Shown here piece after piece: positions 46,984-57,191 of a DNA stretch of 64,000 bases (its first letter is position 1; every line of letters begins with the position of its first letter). The translations under genes were made by a program, and so were the position numbers. Below the pieces are notes generated by a model. It had not been told where the DNA came from, did no database searches, and saw only the letters and a program-made list of their open reading frames with translations. This DNA comes from Entophlyctis helioformis (Eukaryota; Chytridiomycota; Chytridiomycetes; Chytridiales; Chytriomycetaceae), in the NCBI GenBank assembly GCA_025526915.1, contig JAHLKH010000050.1, positions 1-64,000 of the forward strand. Direction: 5' to 3'.

Positions 46984-47721
46984 ATGACCCCCAACGCCGG
47001 CAACCTCGTCACTCTCGCAGCCGTGCTGCTCTCGCTCTTTGCGCCATCGACGCATGCCGTGGCCGTGCCGTCTGCATCTAGCATCGCACTCCCATCGCAG
47101 TCTCTGGACAAGCGTGCACCAGTCGGCTTCTCTGCGCGCGGCGTGCGTGCAACATACTACGGCGCAGACTACCAGCTCAACGGCGGCCGCTATGTGGGCG
47201 ATGTGCCTCCTGTTGCGCCGTTCGGCATCGGCGCATGCGGCACAAGCTTCTTCCCGTCGAACCCCCGCTACTTTGTCGCCATGAACGCCGGCGCATATCG
47301 TGCGTCTGACTGCGGCCTGTGTGCACGGGTATCGTTCCAAGGTCGCTCCACAGTCGGGCCCGTTGTCGACCGCTGCGCTGGATGCGGCACAGGCATCGAC
47401 ATCTCGCTGCCAATGTTTGGCGAGCTCGTCGGTGGCGAAGCGGAGGCACGGCGACGCGGCGTTGTCCAGGTTGACTTTGAGATCATCCCGTGTCCGGCTG
47501 GCCGTGGCGTTCGTGGCTCTTCGCCTGCTCCTGCTCCGCCCGCACCCAGCCCTGCCAGACCTCCGAACGGCGGCACCTTGACGGGCGGCTCCACTGGCGC
47601 TGCGTGCACTCGCTTTGGATTCCCATGCTGCCGCAGCCAAGCTGGCCGTGCGTCAGCCACACGCGATGCCAACGGCTTTCAATACGGCCGAGAGAACGGT
47701 GTCAGCTGTATCTACGTATGA
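46984..47721 (+). CDS. Secreted expansin-like protein with C-terminal CBM10-like domain
   Basis: Secreted wall-loosening-type protein, 245 aa, single exon. The signal peptide is LVTLAAVLLSLFAPSTHAVA, then a LDKRAP Kex2-type site. The double-psi beta-barrel (RlpA/expansin domain 1) follows: ATYYGADYQLNGGRYV, GIGACGTSF, YFVAMNAGAY, SDCGLCARVSF, VGPVVDRCAGCGTGIDISLP (with the conserved V-D-x-C) and VVQVDFEIIPC. After a Pro/Ala linker, the last ~40 residues read CTRFGFPCC, then DANGFQYGRENGVSC. This fits the CBM10/fungal dockerin pattern (C...G.PCC...D..G..G.ENG..C). Likely acts on plant, algal or chitinous polysaccharide; the substrate is unknown. The expansin-like call is firm, the CBM10 call moderate. 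Confidence 0.85.
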   Translation: MTPNAGNLVTLAAVLLSLFAPSTHAVAVPSASSIALPSQSLDKRAPVGFSARGVRATYYGADYQLNGGRYVGDVPPVAPFGIGACGTSFFPSNPRYFVAMNAGAYRASDCGLCARVSFQGRSTVGPVVDRCAGCGTGIDISLPMFGELVGGEAEARRRGVVQVDFEIIPCPAGRGVRGSSPAPAPPAPSPARPPNGGTLTGGSTGAACTRFGFPCCRSQAGRASATRDANGFQYGRENGVSCIYV

Positions 47722-47814
47722 ACATATCAAATACATTTCTTCAACAGTTTCATACAATGCCCACATAACACTACTATTGATAAATAACTTGGGATTTTCT
47801 ATGGCATGAAGGGA

Positions 47815-47887
47815 GCCCGGCTAGCTCAATCGGTAGAGCGTAAGACTCTTAATCTTAAGGTTGTGGGTTCGACCCCCACGTCGGGCT
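47815..47887 (+). tRNA. tRNA-Lys (anticodon CTT)
   Basis: Acceptor stem GCCCGGC (47815-47821) pairs with GTCGGGC (47880-47886) with one G-U. The D-arm is TAGCTCAATCGGTAGAGC. The anticodon loop CTCTTAA gives CTT. The T-arm is GTGGGTTCGACCCCCAC. No intron and a canonical length of 73 nt with discriminator. Confidence 0.95.
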
Positions 47888-48089
47888 ACTCCTTTTGCCC
47901 ATCTACTCTTTTGCTCAACAGCTGGACAACGATCCTTGGCCAGACTCTCACTCTTTTGCCACTCTGGCTGCTCTCCGTCATACACCTGCTCCACCCGTGC
48001 GCATTGCTGAACCTGTGGAAAGGGATCTTCGCCAAGTCTTCGCCTGGTCGGCTTGGCGACTTTTCCTCAACGTCGACCAACCACACGAC

Positions 48090-50724
48090 ATGGCAGACCT
48101 GCTGCCGACGCCGTATCGCTTCTGTGTGGGCATAGACTTTGGCTCCACATACAGTGGCTTCTCGTACGGTGAGGCTTGCCGTATCTGCGTGTCTGCCTTG
48201 TGGTCTGCCTGCCACTGCCAGTGTGTCCGTTGCCGTCTCTGGCCCGCTGACTGCACGCCGGGGCATGTGGCTGAACACTCGCTGGCTGGCACGACGCTGA
48301 TACGGCACTGGCAACAGCGCCTGTGGATGCGCCCGACGACATCAACAGCTTCACCGAGTGGGAGAACCAGCCGGCCAACATGCCGTTTCCCAAGGCACCA
48401 ACGTCCATCCGCTATCGCCTCGAAGCAGACGGCACTTACACGCCGGTGTTCTGGGGGTATGTGCAGGCTGCTCGCCCGTGTGACCACTGCCGCTGAGGCT
48501 GAGGCTGAGGCTGACGCCACTCGCTGACACGCTGACCCCCCTTCTGACCGTGCGACGGCCTGTGTGTACATCTCCCATCCAAAGCCACAAGTCAAAGAGA
48601 GCCGGTAGGGCGGCAGTGGCCAATGTACATGCACACTGGCAGGCGGCCCATGTGCTCACTCTCCCTTGATCTACAGAAACCAGGGCCATCAAGTCGGGCG
48701 AACTGATCGAGATCACTGGGTTCAAGCTGTGGTTCGACCCGACGTATCCAAGAGATGGCCAGCCTGTGGGCATGGACTGGCGCCAGCCGACTGTCGACTT
48801 TCTGCGCCTCATCTCCGATCTCGCCCTCAACGTCATCTCGCATCGCTTTGGTGGCGTCGCAAAGTCAGAGATTATGTGGTAACCTGCGCCTCCGCAACCA
48901 GCTTGGATTGCAGACCTTGTCCCTGATCACCGTGTCTGCACAAACATGGGCAGGTGCATTACCGTGCCTGCCATCTGGGACGAGAGCGGAAAGGCTGGTG
49001 TGCGACAGTGCGCGACCATGGCGGGCATTGTCAATGAGTCGAACCAAGAGTCGCTCAACATCATCCTCGAGCCAGAGGCGGCAGCGCTCTACTCGCTCAA
49101 GTGCCTGAACGAGCTCAACAGACGCGACAAGTGCTCGTTCATGATCCTCGATGCCGGTGGGTGCTCGGCAATGCACATCAGCCCCTTGGCACGTCCCAGT
49201 TGTTTCCAACATGTTGCTGACACAACGGTATGCGCAGGCGGTGGCACGGTCGATCTGACAACCCACATCATCAGCTTCAAGACTGCGGCAGGAGCGGAAG
49301 CTTCCGAAGGCGGCGACCGAAGCAGCATCTACTCCCTTTCATCGCCCGCAAACAACGGTGCATCGAACAACATCCCGGACATGTCGTCGGAGCTGATCGA
49401 GATGTCGCGAGGAACAGGCGGTCTTTGTGGCTCCACGTTTGCAGACAGAGGCTTCAAGGATTTCTTCAAGGAGCAGATTGGGCACGAAAACTACAGGGAC
49501 ATGCGTCGCGCTCGTCCAGACGTCTTTGCTGCGCGTAAGCTGCATACACTGCCATGCGTTGGTAGCCATCTGCACTGGCATGCCTGCTCACTCCTTTGAT
49601 GTATGTATGTATGCATGTATGGCGCAGTAATGCAAGAGTGGGAGCGGGCCAAGCGCGACTTTGACGGCGTGCCCGATGATGGCAAGGCAGCAGCTCCCGA
49701 AATCATCTCCTTTCCTGCCGGTGTCCTCCAGTATGTGCCCGAAGATGTCAAGGAGCGGTGGTCAAATGAACAGGGCAACGAAGAAGAGCTGCACATCCCA
49801 ATGGAACGGATGCTTGCCATCTTCCACAGGCCCGTCAGCCAGTGCGTCAAGCTTGTCGAGGAGCAGCTCCAGCGGATCGGCGGGAAATGCGACTATCTTG
49901 TTCTGGTTGGAGGATTCTCATCTTCGCGCTATCTGGTCTCGCAGGTGAACCACCATTTCCGCAAGATGGTGGGCAAGATCATTGTTCCCAACAACCCCAC
50001 GGCTGCTGTCGGTAAGTCTCTGCTGGCAGGTGGCTTGACTCTTGGACGCATTCCATCTCACACGCTATGCTTGAACGCAGTGCAAGGCGCTGTGATCTAC
50101 GGCCTAAACCCCTCCCGTATTCAGCGTCGCCGCAGCCGCATGTCGTACGGATACCAGTCCAACGTGCCTGCGGCTGACATGGACAACTACCATCCTAGCG
50201 ATCTGTGGCTGTATGTTTAGCTGCCAACAAACGTCTGCAATCACAAGCGACAATAGCTGACATGTTTCATGACAGCAACTCGGCAGGCACCAAGTTTGTC
50301 AAGGTGTTCAAGTGTCTCATTGCTGGTAAGACCGCGCGTATTGACTATGCATCTCTCTTTGGGAAATGAGTGTCCATTGCACTGACCCGCGGCCCCTCGA
50401 TCCACTCCCACAGAGAACCAAGAGGTCAAAGGCGACGACGAATTTTCGTCGCTGGCATACCCGATGAACGCCAACCAAGAAAAGGTGCAGGTGCGACTCC
50501 TGCTGACAAATGAGCGGCTCGAGTCGGGCAAGTGCTACTCATTCAGTTTGGTGGCCAACATCCGTGAAGTCGGCATCCTTAGCGCGGCTGTCCCGCTGAC
50601 CCTGCCAGACCGACTGGTTCGCATTGAGTACATGTTTGGCATGACCGAGTTCCGAGCGATCGCGACGATTGTTGCCACGGGCCAGCGCAAAGTGATGTCA
50701 CTCTCTGGCTCTGGCTCGTCTTGA
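48090..50724 (+). CDS. HSPA12-like atypical Hsp70 ATPase
   Basis: Member of the divergent HSPA12 branch of the Hsp70/actin ATPase superfamily, with a nucleotide-binding domain but no classical substrate-binding domain. About nine exons. Exon 1 (48090-48168) holds the phosphate-1 loop GIDFGSTYSGFSYG. Later exons carry WCITVPAIWDESGKAGVRQC (joined across the intron starting at 48881), NIILEPEAAALYSLKCL, the phosphate-2 motif DAG|GGTVDLTTHIIS, MQEWERAKRDFDGV, the adenosine motif CDYLVLVGGFSSSRYLVSQV, and IVPNNPTAAV. The C-terminus (KVQVRLLLTNERLESGKCYS ...) is a beta-rich segment ending at TGA 50722-50724. Members are often numerous in fungi. Client and function are unknown. Confidence 0.82.
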
Positions 50725-50741
50725 ACAGTGTAATCCGCAGT

Positions 50742-50779
50742 ACCATCCACCATCCACCATCCACCATCCACCATCCATT
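50742..50779 (+). repeat. Short CCACCAT heptamer array
   Basis: About five tandem CCACCAT units just 3' of the HSPA12-like stop codon. Confidence 0.8.
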
Positions 50780-50886
50780 CATCTGCAGGCCAGTACAGGC
50801 CGCAATAAAGCCGAGCACGTTGGCCAACTCGGGTTTCTTTCGTTGCCTTCTGCCGCGTTGTGCCTTGCCGTGTCAAGCCTTGCCGC

Positions 50887-52612
50887 ATGGCCATCCTACT
50901 CTTGCGGCGACTCTTCCGGCTGCTGGTGGTTGCCGTTGCGGCGTTCCTGCTCGTGTCCACGCTCTCTGCCACGGTGCTGCAGGCCGTCCCAGACAGATCC
51001 ACACACACCTCCGCACGACCTGCTGTCGCCGAGCAGCACGTCTCTCCGCCATCTGTATCTCGGTGTGTGCTTGCCCGGGCTGGCTGCCGTTCTCGCACCG
51101 TCGATGCATTGCCGACGACGGCTGCTCTGCCAGAGTGCTGGCTGTACTGGATCTGCAGACTGTGCAGACTGTGCAGGCTCTGCTGACTGTGTGTGGCCAT
51201 GCCATGCTCGACAGAGACCGCCAAGCTCCCGCAGACCATGCCACCGCTGCCGGTCCCGCTGGCCCAGCCAATGTGCCCGGCCAGACGGCCAACAGGACGG
51301 CCAACAGGACGCCACAGTCCCAGACAGCACAGCCGCGGAGCGATCTGCTGACGACCGCAGCGGCACTGCGTCCGTCGTGGTCGCTGGTCCACGGCCATGC
51401 TGGCGCTCGAGATGCCGTCGCCATTGCCCGGCACGTCTGCCTCGACACCTCGCATGCCTTGTTCCTTCCGTCGGTCGTCGACAGCAACGGCACCAGGCTG
51501 CGGCAGGACGGCCCTGTGCCCGACATGCCGCGCATCAACCTTGGCGGCTCGGCAGACACCATGGACGTGTGGGCCAGCGTGCCCGTCCGCAGCCTGCACG
51601 AGTCGCGGCCGGTGCAGATCGTGGGCTCGCGGGACCTGTTCACGCTTGGCGGGGTCTGGGAGTACCATCTCTCGCATTTCTTCATGAACAACGCACTGCC
51701 GCTCATCAACTCGCTCAATGTGTTCTACGAGACCGAGTATCCGCATCTGCTGGCCGTGTCCGGCCCACCGTCACCATCGCAAGCATCGTCGCAAGCACAA
51801 TCGCCGCCGCTCGACTGGATCAGCATGCCTCGCGATCTGTATGCCGTCGGCGGCCCGTTCTTTGACATGCCGTCACTGCGCTTCACCAATGTCTGGAGAG
51901 ACTTTAAGAGTGGATCACCGAGGATCTCTCGCAGCCGCTGTCTCCCCCATCAGCACCAGCATCGCAGCCATCAGTCACGCCGCTTGTCTGCTACCAGTAC
52001 ACTCGCATCGGACTCAACAGCACATGCGACTGCTGTGGCTGCATGCACGAACTGCCACAGCCAAAGAAGGTGTACCAGCAGATGCGCCGGCTTGTGTTTG
52101 AGAGGCATCTGACAGCAGCCGAGCAGCAGCAAGCCACCGACCGCATCAACACGCCTGCATCCGACCGCGCATTCCACATGGTGATTGTACAGCGACGCAA
52201 CCAGCGCCGCATCATCAATCTGGACGCCATCCAAGAGTATCTCACGACCAAACGCAACGCATCGCACGAGGTGGTGTTCCTCGAAGACCGCACATTCACG
52301 CAGCAAGTGGCGCTGTTTGCACTCAACGCCACGGCGCTGCTGACGATCCACGGCAATGCGCTCGGCAATGCGTTCTGGATGCCGCCCGGATCGCTTGTGA
52401 TTGAGGCACACTCGTACAAGCAAGGCAGTGCGTGGTTCGAGCATCTGTTTTCGGACGCAGGTGGCGGGCCGATGGGACATGCGCTGCGGTACGCGGTGAT
52501 CAAGTGCAAGGACGAGAGCTGCTCGGACGAGGGCAAGTCTGAGTTTAATGCAGGGACAGTGGTGAATCTGGACAAGCTGGATGCCATCCTGGACAACTAC
52601 TGGCAGCACTGA
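50887..52612 (+). CDS. GT61-type (EOGT/xylosyltransferase-like) glycosyltransferase, type II membrane protein, frame-disrupted
   Basis: Likely Golgi/ER glycosyltransferase of family GT61. The N-terminus has a signal anchor (RLFRLLVVAVAAFLLVSTLS) after a short basic stretch, giving type II topology. The catalytic region includes HVCLDTSHALFLPS, GGVWEYHLSHFFMNNALPLI, VCYQYTRIGLNSTCDCCGCM, MVIVQRRNQRRIINLDAI (the GT61 R-x-x-R-x-I/L region) and ATALLTIHGNALGNAFWMPP (the H-G-x-x-L-x-N motif). It then reads PGSLVIEAHSYKQ and stops at TGA 52610-52612. At least two frame changes are needed, one between about 51150 and 51380 in the linker after the anchor and one at about 51912, where sequence on both sides is coherent. 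The catalytic half is well supported; the linker is not. Confidence 0.7.
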
Positions 52613-53198
52613 TTGTGGGGCAGGCGTCGCGGATGATGCTTTCAGACCAAGCAGGGACGAGGGATGGCATGGCTGCCGCCCGTGCAACTTTGACACTGCA
52701 CCGTGGAGTCATGGTGAAGTCGTCATTTGAGTCATGCCTGGGTCCGGGCTGTCACACCGGCAAGCCAATAAAGGCACTGTATTCCAGGGCGGCCGCCTCT
52801 TCGTCTGCCAGCGGCAGTGATAGACGACAGAGCGGCAGTGACAGAGCAGCCCGACTGCCTGCAGACTGCGTGGCACAGACCGCAACAGCGACAACCGATC
52901 GGTGCAACAAGGCCGGCTGCTGGCTGCACGAGTGCACGGCTTGCCGCGGCCGGAGAGCGGCCGCTTTGTGCGGCACAGGCCGATGGCACACTGGCGCAGT
53001 CAACGCCGGGCCGTTCAAAGAGCGACACAAGCGACACAAGAGCGGCACGAGCCACACGCGCCACTCGGCCAGCAGCCAGCCAATCAGGTGCGTCCAAGCG
53101 TCGGACGCGCGCCGCATGCCGCAGGCGTGTTTCAGAACAGAAGGCGCTCCACGAGGCGCGCTCTGGTGCACACGGCGGCCGGCCACTCGCGCCAGACG
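52613..53198. other. Intergenic upstream of GPI protein A
   Basis: About 590 bp, no coherent coding sequence. It probably contains the promoter of the next gene. Confidence 0.55.
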
Positions 53199-53204
53199 TA
53201 TAAG
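53199..53204 (+). promoter_or_regulatory. TATA-like box TATAAG of GPI protein A gene
   Basis: CGTATAAGAATG about 107 bp upstream of the ATG at 53311. Confidence 0.45.
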
Positions 53205-53310
53205 AATGCGACAGAGACCCGCCCTCTTCCTCGCCATCCAGCCCACCAGCGCCTCTGCATACAGTAAAGCACATACAGCTACCACTCCGCACCAACCCAC
53301 CTGTATCATC

Positions 53311-54325
53311 ATGATCGCTGCCAACTTCGCTCTCCTCGCTCTCCTCGCCACCTCGGTCGTTGCTGCTCCCTCCAAGCAGTACGGCGGCTACAACGCTGCT
53401 CCTGCTGCCACTCCTGCTGGCAATCGTACGGCAAGGGCTACTACGGCAAGCCTGTTGAGGAGCCTGTCGCACGCAGAACCTCCCCAAGGACGCCGAGCCC
53501 ACTCCCGCTGCCATTTACGGCAAGGGCTACTACGGCAAGCCCGTCGAGGAGCCTGTGACCACGCAGAACCTTCCCAAGGATGCCGAGCCCACCACCACTC
53601 CCGAGGCCACTCCCTCTGCTGGCAAGCGCAAGTGCCGCGCCAAGACCACCACTGCCGCCGCCGAGGCGACTCCCGCCGAGACGCCTGCGACCACGCAGAA
53701 CCTGCCCAAGGATGCCGAGCCCACTCCTGCCGGCAAGGGCTACGGATCGTACGGCGCCAACTCGCTCTCTGGCGAGACTCCCGCTGCTGCTGCCAACCTC
53801 TCTGGCGAGACTCCCGCTGCCGAGGCGGCTCCCTCGTGCACTGGATCTGCCGAGGCACCCAAGAAGTACCGCAAGCGCAACTACGACGCTGCCAAGCCCA
53901 AGGCTGCCGAGACCACTCCCTGCTCTGAGGAGACTCCCGCTGCCGTCGCTGCTCCCACCACGACTCCCTGCTCTGAGGAGACTCCTGCCGCAGTTGCTGC
54001 TCCCACCACGACCCCCTGCTCCGAGGAGACCCCCGCTGCCGTCGCTGCTCCCACCACCACCCCATGCGCTGAGGAGACTGCCGTCGCTGCCCAGCTTGCC
54101 GAGACGCCTGCCACCACGCCTGCCGACGAGGAGGACTGCGACGAGACGCCTGCCCCGCAGCTTGCCGAGACGCCTGCTGCCACGCAGTACGCCGGCGCAT
54201 ACGTCGACGCATCGAGCCTCTCGACGGACGACTCTGCTCCCGTCCTTTCGGGCGGCCGTGGCAACACCGCGTCCATGTTTGTCGCCGGTGCTGCCGCCGC
54301 CGTTGCTGCCGCTCTCGTCTTCTAA
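53311..54325 (+). CDS. Secreted, putatively GPI-anchored Thr/Pro/Glu-rich surface protein A (two frame breaks)
   Basis: Low-complexity surface protein. Signal peptide MIAANFALLALLATSVVAAP. A duplicated block follows (YGKGYYGKPVEEPV, then TQNLPKDAEPTP), then SLSGETPAA repeats and four copies of TTPCSEETPAAVAAP. The C-terminus is a hydrophobic tail (SMFVAGAAAAVAAALVF) after a small-residue region, typical of GPI attachment, ending at TAA 54323-54325. Between the signal peptide and about 53480 two single bases are missing (after CTGGCAA near 53420 and in GTCGCACGCAG near 53470). Comparison with the intact second copy of the same block (53510-53575) shows the expected reading. The motif TQNLPK is shared with protein B at 55086, so the two are related. 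Likely cell-wall or zoospore-surface protein; function unknown. Confidence 0.75.
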
Positions 54326-54344
54326 GCGGTCTTGCTCGCTCCTT

Positions 54345-54733
54345 CTTGTACTTGTTTTGTCTCAATGAACCCCGCATGTCTTTGCAAACACTCTTGTTGA
54401 TCTGCGTCCATGGCTGCCTGGACTGTGCACCGAGTGCACCAAGCTACGTCGAAGTCGTTGGCCTGTCCAGCATGCAACAATGGCTGTCCCATTGTCTGGC
54501 AACAATGGACGCAACGGCGTGGATGTGACTGCTGGATTGGCATGCCACTCTGAGGTACTTGCTTGCTTGCTCTTGGCCATTGAACCCACTCGAGCAACCC
54601 ACTCGATGCACCACAGCACACTTGTCATGCACGCTCTGCTTGCAGCCACGTCTGCCAATGCAGTCGTTGGTGCCGTTGCACCAAGGCATTACGGCACTGA
54701 AGCTGCACGCGAATCGCCAGTCGCAACAGCAGC
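54345..54733 (+). repeat. Segmental direct repeat, copy 1
   Basis: About 389 bp almost identical to 55950-56331, from the CTTGTACTTGTTTTGTCTC block to GTCGCAACAGC. It follows the stop of protein A, just as copy 2 follows that of protein B. Copy 1 has 8 bp (GCAACAAT-like) that copy 2 lacks. Confidence 0.9.
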
Positions 54734-54749
54734 CTTGCCAGGGTTGTGA
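54606..54749 (+). pseudogene. Truncated 5' fragment of surface protein C gene
   Basis: Encodes MHHSTLVMHALLAATSANAV and then VVGAVAPRHYGTEAARESPV, virtually the same signal peptide and N-terminus as the intact gene at 56203. Homology ends at about 54733 and the frame stops at TGA 54747-54749 after ALPGL. It lies in copy 1 of the segmental duplication and lacks the remaining ~170 residues. Confidence 0.75.
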
Positions 54750-55022
54750 CGCAGTCGGACTTGAGTCGAGTAGTGGGGCGATGCTTGAACGGGATGATGG
54801 AGCAGTCGGCTGGGTTGCTCTTGGTGCCACGCGTGCACAAGGGACCGTGACGACAGCGCATGCCGCATGAGTTGGGGTGACACATGTGTCGCTTGCTTGT
54901 GGCGTCTGTGTTGCTGGTGTGCCTCCCAGTTTCGCGCACATCGTTGCCGCGCTTTTTGTTCTTGAAACATGTCGGTGGCACCTTCCGCCCTTCGCGTCGG
55001 CACCAGGTGCCGGCCACGCAAG

Positions 55023-55030
55023 TATTAAAG
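55023..55030 (+). promoter_or_regulatory. TATA-like box TATTAAAG of GPI protein B gene
   Basis: TATTAAAG about 56 bp upstream of the ATG at 55086. Confidence 0.45.
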
Positions 55031-55085
55031 CAGGCGCTTGCCCCACCCTTCGATTTGCACCAACCTCTACACCACCTACTACAAT

Positions 55086-55919
55086 ATGCACTTCCGCTTT
55101 GTTGCCCTTGTTGCCCTCGCTGCCTCGTCGTCTGCTCTGGTTGCCCGCAACCCCGGCGATGGAGTGAAGCTTGTTGCGCGCAACTACCGCGGTCGTGCAA
55201 TGCCTACTCCCACTCCGGTTTCTACTCCTTGCGAGACGCCTGTCGCGACGCAGAACCTGCCCAAGGAGACGCCTGCTGCTCCCGCCACCACTCCTTGCGA
55301 GACGCCTGTCGAGACGCAGAACCTGCCCAAGGAGACGCCTGCTGCTCCCGCCACTACTCCTTGCGAGACGCCTGTCGCGACGCAGAACCTGCCCAAGGAG
55401 ACGCCTGCTGCTCCCGCCACTACTCCTTGCGAGACGCCTGTCGAGACGCAGAATCTGCCCAAGGAGACGCCTGCTGCTCCCGCCACCACTCCTTGCGAGA
55501 CGCCTGTCGAGACGCAGAACCTGCCCAAGGAGACGCCTGCTGCTCCCGCCACTACTCCTTGCGAGACGCCTGTCGAGACGCAGAACCTGCCCAAGGAGTC
55601 TCCCGCCACCACTCCTTGCGAGACGCCTGTCGAGACGCAGAACCTGCCCAAGGCGACTGGCGATCAGGATGATGACTGTGACGAGGAGACTCCCATCAAC
55701 ACCATGTACAACACTGCCTTTGACGCGTCTGCCGCTACTCCCACTGGCGCGTACTCCGGCCCTGACGTTGTCCCAACCCTCGCGGCTTCTGCTGGCGAAA
55801 CCGGCAGCGCGTACAACCAGGAGACTTCGACCGAGCCTGTGCTCTCTGGATCGTCCAAGAACATGGCCAGCTTCGGTGTCGCTATTGCTGGCGCCCTTCT
55901 CAGTGCGCTTGTTCTCTGA
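55086..55919 (+). CDS. Secreted, putatively GPI-anchored 22-aa-repeat surface protein B
   Basis: 277 aa, single intact exon. Signal peptide MHFRFVALVALAASSSALVA, then a short basic region (KLVARNYRGR). Seven copies of a repeat (CETPVETQNLPK, then ETPAAPATTP) follow, each with one Cys. The end region is acidic (DDDCDEETP), Ser/Thr-rich and hydrophobic (ASFGVAIAGALLSALVL), consistent with GPI anchoring. The Pro/Thr/Glu composition suggests an extended, O-glycosylated stalk. The TQNLPK core and layout are shared with protein A. Function unknown; surface exposure is inferred from the signal peptide and anchor. Confidence 0.85.
   Translation: MHFRFVALVALAASSSALVARNPGDGVKLVARNYRGRAMPTPTPVSTPCETPVATQNLPKETPAAPATTPCETPVETQNLPKETPAAPATTPCETPVATQNLPKETPAAPATTPCETPVETQNLPKETPAAPATTPCETPVETQNLPKETPAAPATTPCETPVETQNLPKESPATTPCETPVETQNLPKATGDQDDDCDEETPINTMYNTAFDASAATPTGAYSGPDVVPTLAASAGETGSAYNQETSTEPVLSGSSKNMASFGVAIAGALLSALVL
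55233..55652 (+). repeat. 66-bp tandem repeat array in protein B gene
   Basis: Seven units beginning GAGACGCCTGTCGMGACGCA. Six are spaced by 66 bp and the last by a shorter link (ESPATTP). Units differ only by occasional GCG/GAG and synonymous changes, indicating recent expansion or homogenisation. Confidence 0.9.
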
Positions 55920-55949
55920 GCAAGCTATTGGGCTGCTTGTGATTACTCC

Positions 55950-56331
55950 TTGTACTTGTTTTGTCTCAATGAACCCCGCATGTCTTTGCAAACACTCCTG
56001 TTGATCTGCGTCCATGGCTGCCTGGACTGTGCACCGAGTGCACCAAGCTACGTCGAAGTCGTTGGCCCGTCCAGCATGGCTGTCCCATTGTCTGGCAACA
56101 ATGGACGCAACGGCGTGGATGTGACTGCTGGATTGGCATGCCACTCTGAGGTACTTGCTTGCTTTGCTCTTGGCCATTGAACCCACTCGAGCAACCCACT
56201 CGATGCACCACAACACACTTGTCATGCACGCTCTGCTTGCAGCCACGTCTGCCAATGCAGTCGTTGGTGCCGTTGCACCAAGGCATTACGGCACCGAAGC
56301 TGCACGCGAATCGCCAGTCGCAACAGCAACA
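55950..56331 (+). repeat. Segmental direct repeat, copy 2
   Basis: Near-identical partner of 54345-54733. It spans the 3' flank of protein B and the 5' part of the intact protein C gene. Confidence 0.9.
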
Positions 56332-56563
56332 CTCGCGCCAAGAGAGCCGTTCGTCACGGAGACGCCTCCATGCTCCACGACATTGATTGCTGCAGGTGTG
56401 GCCAGTCCGACTTCCACACCGACGCCTTCTGTGCAGCCAACATCGACCAAGGGCTATGGCATTGCGTACGACAGCCCTGCCGTCATCACCGTCACGGCCA
56501 AGACGCCGCCGGTCGCCGAGCGCACTCAAGCCAGCAATCTCGGCCGTGTTGTTCTGGAAACAC

Positions 56564-56594
<31 letters not shown>

Positions 56595-56850
56595 TGGCGA
56601 TGACTGCGAGTCCGACAGTGAGACGCCCACGCCCCTTGCGCTCGCAACGCCGTCGGCAGGCACAGCAGGCTCCAGCTCGTATCAGAGGCAGCAGGCAGGA
56701 TTCAACACGGCCCCTCAGACGCCCCCAAACACAGGAGCGTACCGGAGCAGCACAGATGCACCGCCGCTCGTCTCAAGCAGCCGTGCCAACACCATGTCAC
56801 TGTACATGGCTGGCGTGGCGGCCATATTGACGACGCTGCTGGTGATGTGA
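56203..56850 (+). CDS. Secreted, putatively GPI-anchored Thr/Pro/Ala-rich surface protein C
   Basis: 215 aa, intact. Signal peptide about residues 1-22 (HALLAATSANAVVGA core). TETPPCSTTLIAAGVASP and STPTPSVQPTSTKGYGIAY follow, then a poly-Ala run encoded by (GCA)n with an acidic stretch (EDGDDCESDSE). The tail is NTMSLYMAGVAAILTTLLVM, a hydrophobic GPI-type signal. Stop TGA 56848-56850. The ATG at 56203 was chosen because the signal peptide starts there. Its promoter and first ~44 codons were copied to 54345-54733. Layout matches proteins A and B although sequence similarity is low. Confidence 0.78.
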
Positions 56851-57191
56851 ACGAGACGTGGCGTGCTTCAATGCGACGAGCTGGTCGACAATGCTCCGAG
56901 TAAATCCCTCCCTTCATCCATCTGCTTGTACGCTGTTAAACGCCAGATGCTGTCCGTTCTTTGGGCCAGGTGCTGACCATCTCACAGCTCAGCGTGATGT
57001 AAGTAGGCCAGGCTGTGAGACTGCCAGCTGTGTGGAGTCAGGGATCGAGGCCGTCGCCCTGGAAAGGGTGGCCCCAATGACGTCTCGCGGGCCAATCAGC
57101 GACGACACTTGAAGCACACGCGCTCGGGTGGCGCGGCATGGCAATGACAGCGTCGGCGGCACTCGTGCCACTCTGCGGGTGGCTTCTGAAA
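56851..57191. other. Intergenic between protein C and inverted-repeat arm 2
   Basis: About 340 bp. No gene or clear motif seen. Confidence 0.55.

Noticed and set aside
54444..56255. 603-codon open frame antisense to surface protein B and both direct repeats
   Set aside because: Same explanation: the 66-bp repeat has no antisense stops. The translation is a RLDRRLARSSGG-like repeat without any recognisable feature.
54345..56331. The direct repeats as long terminal repeats of a transposon
   Set aside because: The repeats carry part of a host-like gene (protein C). The interval holds a cellular surface-protein gene, there is no transposase, reverse transcriptase, primer-binding site or target duplication, and ends are not TG...CA.
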